DNA from: JACDBZ01 sp036262075
GTDB lineage: Bacteria; Chloroflexota; Limnocylindria; QHBO01
NCBI GenBank assembly: GCA_036262075.1
Contig: DATAJO010000003.1
Location: 44,696-108,695, forward strand
DNA: 64,000 nt
Direction: 5' to 3'
Made by a program: the position numbers and the translations under genes. The number at the start of each line of letters is the position of its first letter. The stretch's first letter is position 1. Below are positions 34,128 to 42,154 of this stretch, piece after piece. Under the pieces are notes generated by a model. The model was given only the letters and a program-made list of their open reading frames with translations, did no database searches and had not been told where the DNA came from.

Positions 34128-34591
34128 GCGTGGCTCCTTCTTTCGGCGGCGAGGGCGATGGCCTCGATGATCTTCGTGTAGCCGGTGCAGCGGCACAGGT
34201 TGCCGGCGATCGCCTCGCGGATGTTCTCCTCGGTCGGCTCGTCGCCGGAGGCGAGGAACGCCTCGCCGGCCATGAGCATTCCCGGCGTGCAGATGCCGCA
34301 CTGGGCGCCGCCGGTCTCGAGGAAGGCCTGCTGGAGGTCGTTCAGGGCGTTCGGCCGGCCGAGGCCCTCGACCGTCCGCACGCTGGCACCGGCGACCTGG
34401 CTGACGGGCACGAGGCAGGCGTCGACCACCGCGCCGTCGACGAGGACGCTGCACGCGCCGCACTCGCCCTCGCCGCAGCCCTCCTTGGTGCCGGTCAGGC
34501 CGAGGTCCTCGCGCAGGACGTCGAGCAGGCGTCGCGAACCCGTGACGCGCACCTCGACCGGGTCGCCGTTGACCGTGAAGCGGAAGCTCAT
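34124..34591 (-). CDS. Molybdenum hydroxylase 2Fe-2S subunit (CoxS/XdhC type)
   Basis: 155 residues with two 2Fe-2S clusters: plant-ferredoxin type with GCGEGECGACSVLVDG, and the four-helix CxxC...CxC type with CGICTPGML and NLCRCTGYTKI. These relay electrons from the molybdenum site to FAD. Its ATG overlaps the stop of the large subunit and its stop overlaps the small membrane-protein gene, so the operon is tightly coupled. Confidence 0.95.
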   Translation of the reverse strand: MSFRFTVNGDPVEVRVTGSRRLLDVLREDLGLTGTKEGCGEGECGACSVLVDGAVVDACLVPVSQVAGASVRTVEGLGRPNALNDLQQAFLETGGAQCGICTPGMLMAGEAFLASGDEPTEENIREAIAGNLCRCTGYTKIIEAIALAAERRSHA

Positions 34592-36996
34592 CGCGGATCC
34601 CCGGGATCGGTCGGCGCGCGGAACGGCATCGGGTCGCCGCCGTGCGGGAGGTCCTCGATCGGCGGCGTTCGCGGGACAGGCTCCTCGAGCGAGATGCCCG
34701 GCGGGGGCGGCATCGGCCCGCCGGAGAGCGTGGCGAGGATGCGCTCGGGCGTGGCCGGCAGGTCGTCGATCCAGACGCCGATCGCGTCATGGATGGCGGC
34801 GACGACCGCCGGCGCCCCGACGTCCATCGGCAGCTCCCCGACGCCCTTCGCACCGTGTGGCGCGCCGGAGTACGGCTTCTCGACGAGGATCGAGCGCAGG
34901 CGCGGCGCGTCGAGCGCGGTCGGGATGAGGTACGTCGCCAGCCGGTCGTTGAGGTAGCGGCCGTCGACGAGCTTCATCTCCTCGATGGTCGCGTAGCCGA
35001 TGGCCTGGAGCGTGCCGCCCTCGACCTGCCCCTCGGCCAGGACGGGATGGATCGCGCGGCCGATGTCGTCGGCGGCGACGCAGTCGCGGACGCTCACCTC
35101 GCCGGTGTCGAGGTCGACGTCGACCTTCACCACGCAGGCGGCCCATCCGAAGGCCGGGTACGCGTCGCCGCGGTACGTCGCGTCGTCGAACGGCTCGCCG
35201 GGGTAGGGGACGAACTGCTCGTCGATCCGGAGCGGTCCGGCCTCGCGGTACGCGTCGCGGAACGGCCGGCCCGTCCGCTCCTCGACGCCGGCGCGCAGCC
35301 GATCCGCCGCGCGGAGCAGCAGCCCGCCGACCACCATCGCCGTGCGTGACGCGACCGTCGGGCCGGAGTCCGGAACGATCGACGTGTCCTGCGGCGCGAT
35401 CTCGACCTCGTCGTACTCGATGCCCAGCGCATCGGCCACGAGCTGCGGGAAGATCGTCTTCGTGCCCTGGCCCATCTCGGTCGAGCCGGTCAGGATTCGG
35501 ATCCGACCCTCATCGGTGATCTCGAGCGAGGCGACCGAGGCGAGCTGCACCTCGCCCGACCCGGTGAAGCCGGCGCCGTGCCAGGCGAGCGCCAGGCCGA
35601 TGCCGGTCGCCGTGCGCGCCCCATCGGTCCGTCCCTCGCGCATGGCGCGCGTCTGCGCATGCGTGCGATCGAAGGCCGATGCCTCCGCCGCGGCCTCGAG
35701 GACGTCGATCGCGCCGACCGACTCGCGCAGCACCTGCCCGGTCGGGGTCGCGTCGCCCTCGCGGTAGACCCAGCGCCGCCGGAGGTCGAGCGGCGAGACG
35801 TCGAGCGCCTCCGCCAGCCGGTTGACCTGCATCTCGGCCGCGAACTCGGTCTGCGGCGCGCCGAAGCCGCGGAACGCGCCGTTCGGTGGCGTGTTCGTGG
35901 CCATGGCACGACCGGTGATCCGGACGTTCGCGCACCGATACGGCCCACCGGCGTGGAGGACGCCGCGGGACAGCACGACCGGCGTGAGCGTGCAGTACGC
36001 CCCGCCGTCCATGACGACCTCGATCTCCTGCGCGACGAGCTCGCCGGCCTCGTCGACGCCCCATCGCGCCCGGACGACGGCCGGGTGCCGCTTCGTCGTG
36101 GCGCTGATGTCCTCGTGGCGGTCGTAGATCATCCGCACCGGCTTCCGGCATTTCAGCGCCAGGAGCGCGGCGTGGAGGGCGATCATCGACGGGTACTCCT
36201 CCTTCCCGCCGAATCCGCCGCCGGTCTCCGCCTGGACGACGACCGCGAGCTCGTCGCCCATGTTCAGTGCCCGCTTCATCGCCTTGTGGATGTAGTACGG
36301 GCACTGGAGCGAGCCGTGGACCGTGACGCCGCCGTCCTCGCGCGGCACGGCGATCATCGCCTGGTTCTCGATGTACAGCTGCTCCTGGTGGCCGACCCGG
36401 TACGTGCCCTCGATGACGAGCGCCGCCCGCTCCATGGCCGCCGCGGCATCGCCGCTCTCCACGGTGTAGTGCGCGAACTCGCGCTCGGATTCCATCGGGT
36501 CGAAGACCGGCGGCAGGCGCTCGGTGCGCAGGTGGACGTGGCGGCGGGCCTCGCGGAGGGTGGCGCGGTCGGGCGCCGCGAGGAGGAGGCACGGCTCGGC
36601 CTGGTGGCGGATCTCGCCGCCGACCGGGACGAGGACCGGCTGATCGGTGTCGATGAGGCTGACGATGTTCTCGCCCGGGACGTCCTCGGCGGTGACGACG
36701 ACCACGCGCTTCCAGTCGAAGGCGTCGTCGAGGTCGTAGCCGAGGAACCGGGCGTGCGGCTCGGTCGAGCGGATCGTCGCGCCGTACCAGGCGCCGGGGA
36801 AGACGAGGTCATCGGCGTACTTGGCCGTGCCGGTGAGCTTGGCCGGGCCCTCGCGGCGCAGCGGCAGGGCGGGACGGGCACGGCCGGGCGTCGGGACGTG
36901 GGGCGGCACGACGAGCGGCGTCGTCTCCGGCGGCGCCTGCGTCGGGCTCGCCGTCCCGGGTGGCGCGGTGCGCGTGGTGAGGCTCGGGCGCTCCAT
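34588..36996 (-). CDS. Molybdenum hydroxylase large subunit (xanthine dehydrogenase/CoxL family)
   Basis: 802 residues. Mo-cofactor landmarks: GGGFGGKEEYP, GAFRGFGAPQTEF, TGSTEMGQGTKT and HGAKGVGELP, whose Glu is the expected catalytic base. The carbon monoxide dehydrogenase loop VAYRCSFR is absent, so xanthine/purine or aldehyde hydroxylation is more likely, and the uricase and purine permease genes nearby favour xanthine. The start is placed at ATG 36996 because minus-strand TAGGAT (37004-37009) is 7 nt upstream, although the frame extends to 37026. Confidence 0.92.
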   Translation of the reverse strand: MERPSLTTRTAPPGTASPTQAPPETTPLVVPPHVPTPGRARPALPLRREGPAKLTGTAKYADDLVFPGAWYGATIRSTEPHARFLGYDLDDAFDWKRVVVVTAEDVPGENIVSLIDTDQPVLVPVGGEIRHQAEPCLLLAAPDRATLREARRHVHLRTERLPPVFDPMESEREFAHYTVESGDAAAAMERAALVIEGTYRVGHQEQLYIENQAMIAVPREDGGVTVHGSLQCPYYIHKAMKRALNMGDELAVVVQAETGGGFGGKEEYPSMIALHAALLALKCRKPVRMIYDRHEDISATTKRHPAVVRARWGVDEAGELVAQEIEVVMDGGAYCTLTPVVLSRGVLHAGGPYRCANVRITGRAMATNTPPNGAFRGFGAPQTEFAAEMQVNRLAEALDVSPLDLRRRWVYREGDATPTGQVLRESVGAIDVLEAAAEASAFDRTHAQTRAMREGRTDGARTATGIGLALAWHGAGFTGSGEVQLASVASLEITDEGRIRILTGSTEMGQGTKTIFPQLVADALGIEYDEVEIAPQDTSIVPDSGPTVASRTAMVVGGLLLRAADRLRAGVEERTGRPFRDAYREAGPLRIDEQFVPYPGEPFDDATYRGDAYPAFGWAACVVKVDVDLDTGEVSVRDCVAADDIGRAIHPVLAEGQVEGGTLQAIGYATIEEMKLVDGRYLNDRLATYLIPTALDAPRLRSILVEKPYSGAPHGAKGVGELPMDVGAPAVVAAIHDAIGVWIDDLPATPERILATLSGGPMPPPPGISLEEPVPRTPPIEDLPHGGDPMPFRAPTDPGDPR

Positions 36997-37041
36997 CGGG
37001 TGCATCCTAGCGCCTGCCAGGCGCATCGCGAGTGAGGAGGA

Positions 37042-37341
37042 TCAGGCGCCGCGGACCCGTTGCTCGGTCCGTTCGAGCTCGGCGAGGAGCTCGGCGACGG
37101 CATCGGCCAGGTCCGGCCGTTCCCCGCGCAGCGCGTCGAGGTCGGACCGATAGGCCGCCAGCTGGTCGAGCGACCACGATCGCCAGCGGTCGACGAGCTC
37201 CTCTCGCTCCTCGATCGCTCCCAGGAAGGAATGCGCTGCGCTGGCCAGGGCAGCCTCGAAGGTCACTGCCACGGTGCGAATGCGCAGCCGATGGCGGCGG
37301 AGCAGCCGTTCATCGGCTCCGCTCCCGCCTTCCTGCGTCAT
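37042..37341 (-). CDS. Hypothetical helical protein
   Basis: 99 residues, Arg/Glu/Ala/Leu rich and probably all helical (VTFEAALASAAHSFLGAIEE, then RPDLADAVAELLAELERTEQR). No recognised domain. GAGGG precedes ATG 37341. It lies between the D-aminoacylase-like gene (upstream on the same strand, 62 nt) and the Mo-hydroxylase promoter. Confidence 0.55.
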   Translation of the reverse strand: MTQEGGSGADERLLRRHRLRIRTVAVTFEAALASAAHSFLGAIEEREELVDRWRSWSLDQLAAYRSDLDALRGERPDLADAVAELLAELERTEQRVRGA

Positions 37342-37403
37342 CCCGGAACCCTCAGCATCCGCACGGCGACGCGACCACGCACGTGCCGTGCCGGACGCGG
37401 CGG

Positions 37404-39023
37404 TCAACGCCTGCGGAGCACCGTCCCCGGCCGCGCCCCGGTGTGGCGGCCCTCGGCTACGACCGGCTCGCCGGCCACGAAGACCCAGTCGATGCCCTCC
37501 GGGAACGAGCGCGGCTCCTCGTACGTGGCCGTCGATCGCACCCGCTGCGGGTCGAAGACGACGAGATCGGCGACGAGGCCGTCGCGCACCAGCCCGCGGT
37601 CGTTCAACCCGAGCCGTGCGGCGGGAGCGGACGTCATGCAGCGCACCGCCTCCTCGAGGCCGACGATGGCGTCGTCGCGCACGAACTGGCCGAGCACGCG
37701 GGGGAACGAGCCGTACGTCCGCGGCGAGGGCTTGGCGCCGATGAACGTCGAGTCGGTGCCGATCATCCCGACCGGGTGGCGGATGAAGTGGGGGAGCGTC
37801 TCGGTCCACGGACCCGGCGTGACCTGGTTGACGCGCAGGTCCTCCGCCAGGAGGACGTCGCACAGCACGTCGACCGGGTCCTCGCCCCGGTAGCGCACGA
37901 GCTCGCCGAGCGTGTGGCCCTCCCAGCGGAGGAGCTCGGGCCTCGTGAACGCCCCGAGCCGGACGTCGTCCCACGCGTTGCGGCCGGCGAACAGGACGCC
38001 GCGCTCGGCCATCTCGCGCCGGATCCGGTCGCGCACGCCCGCATCGGCCAGGCGCTCCTTCGTCGCCTGCGGCCCGCCGGACTGGACCCAGGGCGGAATC
38101 ATGATCAGCAGCCGCGTGCTGGCCCACTCGTACGGGTAGGTGTCGAACGTGACGTCGAGGCCCTCGGCGCGCGCGTCGTCGACGAGCGCCAGCATCGGCT
38201 CCGGGCCTGCCGGGAACGTCTGGCGGTGATAGAAGTGGGTGATGTGGACCGGCCCCTCGCCGCGGCGGCCGATCTCGATCGCCTCGCGGAACGGGTCGAG
38301 GAAGCGGTCACCGAGCGGGTAGCGCACGTGGGTGTGGTAGAAGCCGCCGTGGGCGCTCGCCTCGGCGGTCAGCTGCGCCAGCTCATCGGTGTCGGCGTAC
38401 GAGCCGGGCGGGTAGTCGAGCCCCGACGACAGGCCGATGGCGCCCTGCTCCATCGCCTCGCGCAGCATGGCGCGCATGTCCGCCACCTGCGCCTTCGTCG
38501 CGCCGACCTCCTCCCAGCCGATGGCGCCGATGCGCAGCGCGCTGTTCCCGACGAGGTACGCCAGGTTCAGGCTCGGGTGCAGCCCGTCGAGCCGATCGAG
38601 GTAGTCCTCGACCGTTCGCCAGCTCAGTGGGCGCGCCTCCGGTGGCGCGCCGTCGAGGCCGGCGTTCATCTCGACCAGCGCCTCGAGGTCCATCGGGTCG
38701 GGGATCGGGGCATAGCTCAGGCCGTCGACGCCGATGACCTCGGTCGTGATCCCCTGCCGCACCTTCGGCTCGTGGAGCGGGTCGGCGAAGATCATCAGCC
38801 CCGAGTGGCTGTGCAGGTCGATGAAGCCCGGGCTGACAACGCGGCCGCTGGCGTCGATCCGGGTTCTGGCGTGCGCGTCGCCAGCGCCCTCGCGGAGGAC
38901 GGTGATCCGACCGTCGCGGATGCCGACCGCCGCCTCGAACGCCGGCTCGCCGGACCCGTCGACGACGCGGCCGCCCTCGAGCAGGACGTCGAACCGTTGG
39001 TTGGCCATCGGCTCGTTGTTCAT
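37404..39023 (-). CDS. N-acyl-D-amino-acid deacylase / D-aminoacylase-family amidohydrolase
   Basis: 539 residues of the amidohydrolase superfamily: VSPGFIDLHSHSGL (HxH), the EVIGVDGLSYAP region, GLSSGLDYPPGSYADTDEL, FYHTHVRYP, HITHFYH, then IGTDSTFIG with the metal-ligand Asp and a C-terminal GLVADLVVFDP cap. In typical members a Cys follows the first metal motif region (GxCG); here the equivalent is GVDG, so the metal site differs from classical D-aminoacylase. GGAAGG lies about 10 nt before ATG 39023; an in-frame ATG follows five codons later. Substrate unknown. Confidence 0.85.
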   Translation of the reverse strand: MNNEPMANQRFDVLLEGGRVVDGSGEPAFEAAVGIRDGRITVLREGAGDAHARTRIDASGRVVSPGFIDLHSHSGLMIFADPLHEPKVRQGITTEVIGVDGLSYAPIPDPMDLEALVEMNAGLDGAPPEARPLSWRTVEDYLDRLDGLHPSLNLAYLVGNSALRIGAIGWEEVGATKAQVADMRAMLREAMEQGAIGLSSGLDYPPGSYADTDELAQLTAEASAHGGFYHTHVRYPLGDRFLDPFREAIEIGRRGEGPVHITHFYHRQTFPAGPEPMLALVDDARAEGLDVTFDTYPYEWASTRLLIMIPPWVQSGGPQATKERLADAGVRDRIRREMAERGVLFAGRNAWDDVRLGAFTRPELLRWEGHTLGELVRYRGEDPVDVLCDVLLAEDLRVNQVTPGPWTETLPHFIRHPVGMIGTDSTFIGAKPSPRTYGSFPRVLGQFVRDDAIVGLEEAVRCMTSAPAARLGLNDRGLVRDGLVADLVVFDPQRVRSTATYEEPRSFPEGIDWVFVAGEPVVAEGRHTGARPGTVLRRR

Positions 39024-39199
39024 CGGTCCGAGCCTTCCGCGGTAAAGGCCCGGTAAGCGGTCGTGGCGATCATCGGTGGGTGGATGATCGCAGAGTTGGA
39101 CGCCTGCTCCGTGCCGCCCGGCGCCGGCATCGGTGGCGCGGCAGATCGAGCTCGAGCGCCGGGCCGGGGTCGCGAGGTGGGCGAACACGGGGCACTGCA

Positions 39200-39215
39200 T
39201 ACGAGTGAATTCGTA
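39200..39215. promoter_or_regulatory. Imperfect palindrome upstream of the MobA-DUF5946 gene
   Basis: TACGAG-TGAA-TTCGTA, five of six base pairs matching, 30 bp before the gene start. A possible operator; the regulator is unknown. Nothing else is recognisable in 39024-39244. Confidence 0.3.
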
Positions 39216-39244
39216 AACCGATGCGACGACGCACAATGCACCGC

Positions 39245-40279
39245 ATGACGATCGCAGCCGTCATCCTCGCCGCGGGCGCCGCGACCAGATTCGGCGCGCC
39301 GAAGGTCGCCGTGCGCATCGGCTCACGCAGCCTCGTGCAAATCGTGGCCGATACGGCGACCGCGGCCGGGTTGTCGCCGGTCATCGTCGTCGCGTCGAGC
39401 ACGATCGACGTGCCGGAGACGGTCGAGGTCGTCCGCAACGACGAGCCCGAGCGGGGGATGAGCCGATCCCTGCGCCTCGGGATTGCGGCAGTCCCGCCCG
39501 ACGCCGAGGCGGCGATCGTGCTCCTCGCCGACCAGCCGACCGTCGACGTGAGCCACCTCCGGGCGCTCGACGGATGGCGCGGCGCCACGCCGGTAGTCGC
39601 GACACGCGCGGACGGCGTGCTCGGGCCACCGGTGCTCATCGAGCGCGAGGGGTTCGAGCTCGTGCAGCAGGCGGGCGGCGACGCCGGCCTCCGTGGCCTC
39701 CTGCGCTCAGATCCGACGCTGGTCACGCCGGTCGACCATGCGCCGATCCCGGACATCGACGCGCCGGAGGATCTCGAGGCCATCACCGAGCGCTGCTGGG
39801 GCTGTGCCGCGCGCTACCTGCCACAGGTGGCCGATGAGACGCATCCGTACATCGGCGCCTCGCCGGCCTGCTGGGCGACGTTCGGCGAGGTGCTGGCGCG
39901 CGAGTTCGAGAACCCGGACTACGGGCGCGTCCACCGCCACACCGTCGACGTCTACGCGGTCCAGCATCCGGGCCACGACGACCGGCGGCAGCGCCAGTCC
40001 GTTGCGCTCCATCTCATCGCCATCTGCCAGTGGCTCGAGCACGACGTCACCGATATCGCGCGGTTGAACGAGATCACCCAGCAGCTGGCGAACGAGGATC
40101 GGGACTGGCCGTGGCTCACGCCGCCGGAGACGTACCCGATGACCGTCGGCGACCTGCTCGTGGCTCGCAGCGGCGAGGAGCACGCCCAGCTCGTCCGCCG
40201 CTGGGCCGAGACGACGTGGGAGGCGTGGTCCCCGCACCATCCGACTGTCCGTGAGTGGGCGGCCGAATTGCTGCGATGA
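39245..40279 (+). CDS. MobA/MocA-like nucleotidyltransferase fused to a DUF5946 domain
   Basis: 344 residues. Residues 1-178 are a molybdopterin nucleotidyltransferase-like fold with VILAAGAATRFGAPK, MSRSLRLGI and IVLLADQP, similar to MocA (CTP:molybdopterin cytidylyltransferase). Residues 183-344 match DUF5946: CWGCAAR, HPYIGASPACWATFGEVLAREF, VDVYAVQHPG and HLIAICQWLE. A cofactor-maturation role fits the Mo-hydroxylase operon 2.2 kb away. The role of the second domain is unknown. An in-frame ATG exists three codons earlier. Confidence 0.82.
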   Translation: MTIAAVILAAGAATRFGAPKVAVRIGSRSLVQIVADTATAAGLSPVIVVASSTIDVPETVEVVRNDEPERGMSRSLRLGIAAVPPDAEAAIVLLADQPTVDVSHLRALDGWRGATPVVATRADGVLGPPVLIEREGFELVQQAGGDAGLRGLLRSDPTLVTPVDHAPIPDIDAPEDLEAITERCWGCAARYLPQVADETHPYIGASPACWATFGEVLAREFENPDYGRVHRHTVDVYAVQHPGHDDRRQRQSVALHLIAICQWLEHDVTDIARLNEITQQLANEDRDWPWLTPPETYPMTVGDLLVARSGEEHAQLVRRWAETTWEAWSPHHPTVREWAAELLR

Positions 40280-40626
40280 GGCGCGTCCTCGTCGTCCTCG
40301 CCCTGCTGGCGACCGGCTGCGGGGTGTGGCCGTGGACCGAGGTCGAGTGCAACGAGGTGGAGTTGGGCGGCCTGCGCTGCGAGCAGGTGGTCAACCTGGC
40401 CCGGCCGCAGATCAGCGGGCTGGACGGGATCGTCCGACTGGAGGTCAGCCCCGGGGTCCCGTGTCCGATCGACCTGCCCGTCAGCTGCCTAGCCGTGGAG
40501 GCTGGGCGGGTGGCCACGGTCTACGCCGAGCTCGCCGACGGGAGGCTCTTCGGCGTGGCAGTGACGCGCCACGACGACGGATCGATCGGCGCCGGGCCGC
40601 TCGTGGACCTGGGCCGGGTGCCATGA
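40276..40626 (+). CDS. Putative small lipoprotein
   Basis: 116 residues. The N-terminus MRRVLVVLALLATGCGVW is a lipoprotein signal with lipobox LATGC (Cys15). The mature part has several cysteines (VECNEVELGGLRCEQVV, GVPCPIDLPVSCLAVE) and looks like a small beta domain. It is translationally coupled to the MobA-DUF5946 gene by an ATGA overlap. Function unknown. Confidence 0.7.
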   Translation: MRRVLVVLALLATGCGVWPWTEVECNEVELGGLRCEQVVNLARPQISGLDGIVRLEVSPGVPCPIDLPVSCLAVEAGRVATVYAELADGRLFGVAVTRHDDGSIGAGPLVDLGRVP

Positions 40627-40643
40627 CCGGTAGAATCGGTCAC

Positions 40644-40688
40644 ATGTTCGATTTGCGCGTCCGAAGCGCGGCGGCACAGGACCGATGA
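40644..40688 (+). other. 14-codon leaderless mini-ORF overlapping the ruvB start
   Basis: ATG 40644 encodes MFDLRVRSAAAQDR and stops at TGA 40686-40688, overlapping ruvB ATG 40685-40687. TAGAAT (40631-40636) ends 7 nt before the mini-ORF. No Shine-Dalgarno is visible for ruvB. Same layout as at murJ. Confidence 0.6.
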
Positions 40689-41731
40689 CGATCGAGCGCG
40701 TCACGAGCGTCGAGGTCGCCGAGGACGAGCTCGCCCTCGAGTCGACCGTTCGGCCGCGACGGCTCGACGAGTTCGCCGGCCAGGACCGCGTCAAGGAGAA
40801 CCTGGCGATCCTCATCGATGCGGCGCGCGGCCGGAACGAGCCGGTCGACCACGTCCTCCTCTACGGGCCGCCGGGGCTTGGGAAGACGACGCTCGCGAAC
40901 ATCGTGGCCGCCGAGATGGGAGCGCAAATTCGGACGACGTCCGGCCCGGCCATCGAGCGTGCCGGCGACCTGGCCGCCGTCCTGACGAGCCTTGGCAAGG
41001 GCGATGTGCTGTTCATCGACGAGATCCATCGGCTCAGCCATGCCGTGGAGGAGATCCTGTACCCGGCCATGGAGGACTTCGCCCTCGACGTCGTGCTCGG
41101 GAAGGGGCCGGGCGCGCGTACGGTGCGGCTCCAGATCGAGCACGTGACGGTCATCGGCGCGACCACGCGGGTCGGGAGCATCACGGGCCCGCTGCGCGAC
41201 CGGTTCGGCGCGACGTATCGGCTCGACTACTACACCGATGCCGAGCTCGAGCGCATCCTGCGCCGCTCGGCGGAGATCCTCGACATCCGCCTCGCCGATG
41301 ACGCGGCCACGCTCGTGGCCGGCCGTTCGCGCGGGACGCCGCGGATCGCGAACCGCCTCCTCAAGCGGGTGCGCGACTACGCCCAGGTTCGCGGGGGCGG
41401 CGACGGCACGGTGAGCCGCGATCTCGCCGCCGATGCGCTCGCCCTGCTCGAGATCGACGCGCGTGGCCTGGATGCCATGGATCGTCAGCTCCTGAGCGCG
41501 ATCGCCGAGCACCACAACGGCGGACCGGTCGGCCTGGCCACGATGGCGGCGACGGTGTCGGAGCCGATCGAGACGATCGAGGACGTCGTCGAGCCGTATC
41601 TGATGCAGATCGGCCTGCTGGCGCGCACGTCGCGGGGCCGGATCCTCACCCGGTCCGGCTGGGAGCACCTCGGCCTGACCCCGCCCCCCGGGTCGACGGC
41701 CGCGCCGCAGCTCGGCTTCTTCGACGACTGA
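40685..41731 (+). CDS. ruvB: Holliday junction branch migration helicase RuvB
   Basis: 348 residues, full length. AAA+ motor with Walker A LLYGPPGLGKTTLAN, sensor and Walker B VLFIDEIHRL, arginine-finger region GPLRDRFGATYRLDYY, and a C-terminal winged helix (NHNGGPVGLATMAATVSE-like, about 265-330). It drives branch migration with RuvA. It is separated from ruvC-ruvA by 23 kb, which is less common than a ruvCAB or ruvAB operon. Translation appears coupled to a 14-codon leader ORF. Confidence 0.97.
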   Translation: MTIERVTSVEVAEDELALESTVRPRRLDEFAGQDRVKENLAILIDAARGRNEPVDHVLLYGPPGLGKTTLANIVAAEMGAQIRTTSGPAIERAGDLAAVLTSLGKGDVLFIDEIHRLSHAVEEILYPAMEDFALDVVLGKGPGARTVRLQIEHVTVIGATTRVGSITGPLRDRFGATYRLDYYTDAELERILRRSAEILDIRLADDAATLVAGRSRGTPRIANRLLKRVRDYAQVRGGGDGTVSRDLAADALALLEIDARGLDAMDRQLLSAIAEHHNGGPVGLATMAATVSEPIETIEDVVEPYLMQIGLLARTSRGRILTRSGWEHLGLTPPPGSTAAPQLGFFDD

Positions 41732-41798
41732 CCGCGGCCGGTTTCTTGCTCTCGATGGCAGGCACTGGACCTGGCACATCGGGAACACCTGGACGGTC

Positions 41799-42014
41799 AT
41801 GAGCCCCGAACTCGGACGGATCATCCTCGTCATCGGCATCGTGCTCGTCGTCATCGGCGGCCTGGCGGCGATGGGCGTGCGGCTGCCGTTGGGCCGGCTG
41901 CCCGGTGACATCGCGATCGAGGGGGAGCGGGGAGGCTTCTACTTCCCGATCGTGACGATGCTGATCATCAGCGCGATCCTCACCATCCTGCTCAACCTCT
42001 TCAGCCGCCGCTGA
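41799..42014 (+). CDS. DUF2905 family small membrane protein
   Basis: 71 residues with two helices (about 5-27 and 48-66) separated by RLPLGRLPGDIAIEGERGGFYFP, the conserved loop of DUF2905. This small protein commonly sits beside ruvB and queA-type genes in diverse bacteria, as here (ruvB before, queA after the permease). Function unknown. Confidence 0.88.
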   Translation: MSPELGRIILVIGIVLVVIGGLAAMGVRLPLGRLPGDIAIEGERGGFYFPIVTMLIISAILTILLNLFSRR

Positions 42015-42040
42015 TCGCGCGCGTTCTGGCGCGTTGGACC

Positions 42041-42089
42041 GCGAAATTCGCGAAATTCGCCGTCGAGCGCCTGCGCAAACCGATACTCT
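42041..42089 (+). promoter_or_regulatory. Promoter and adjacent repeat upstream of the purine permease
   Basis: GCGAAATTC occurs twice in tandem at 42041-42058, just upstream of the promoter region, and TACTCT (42084-42089) is the likely -10. This leaves a leader of about 60 nt with a GGAGGG ribosome site before GTG 42155. The repeat is a candidate operator for a purine-responsive regulator. Confidence 0.4.
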
Positions 42090-42154
42090 CCGTCGCGGCA
42101 CCAGCGCCCAATCATGGTGTCGGGCGGGCACGTGCCTGGAGCGGAGGGTGATCC

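Noticed and set aside
37032..39056. A 674-codon plus-strand frame opposite the D-aminoacylase-like gene
   Set aside because: Composition is typical of an antisense frame in high-GC DNA and it lacks any domain signature.
39063..39248. A 61-codon plus-strand ORF between the D-aminoacylase-like and MobA-like genes
   Set aside because: No ribosome site, no recognisable features, and it contains the candidate operator and promoter of the next gene.
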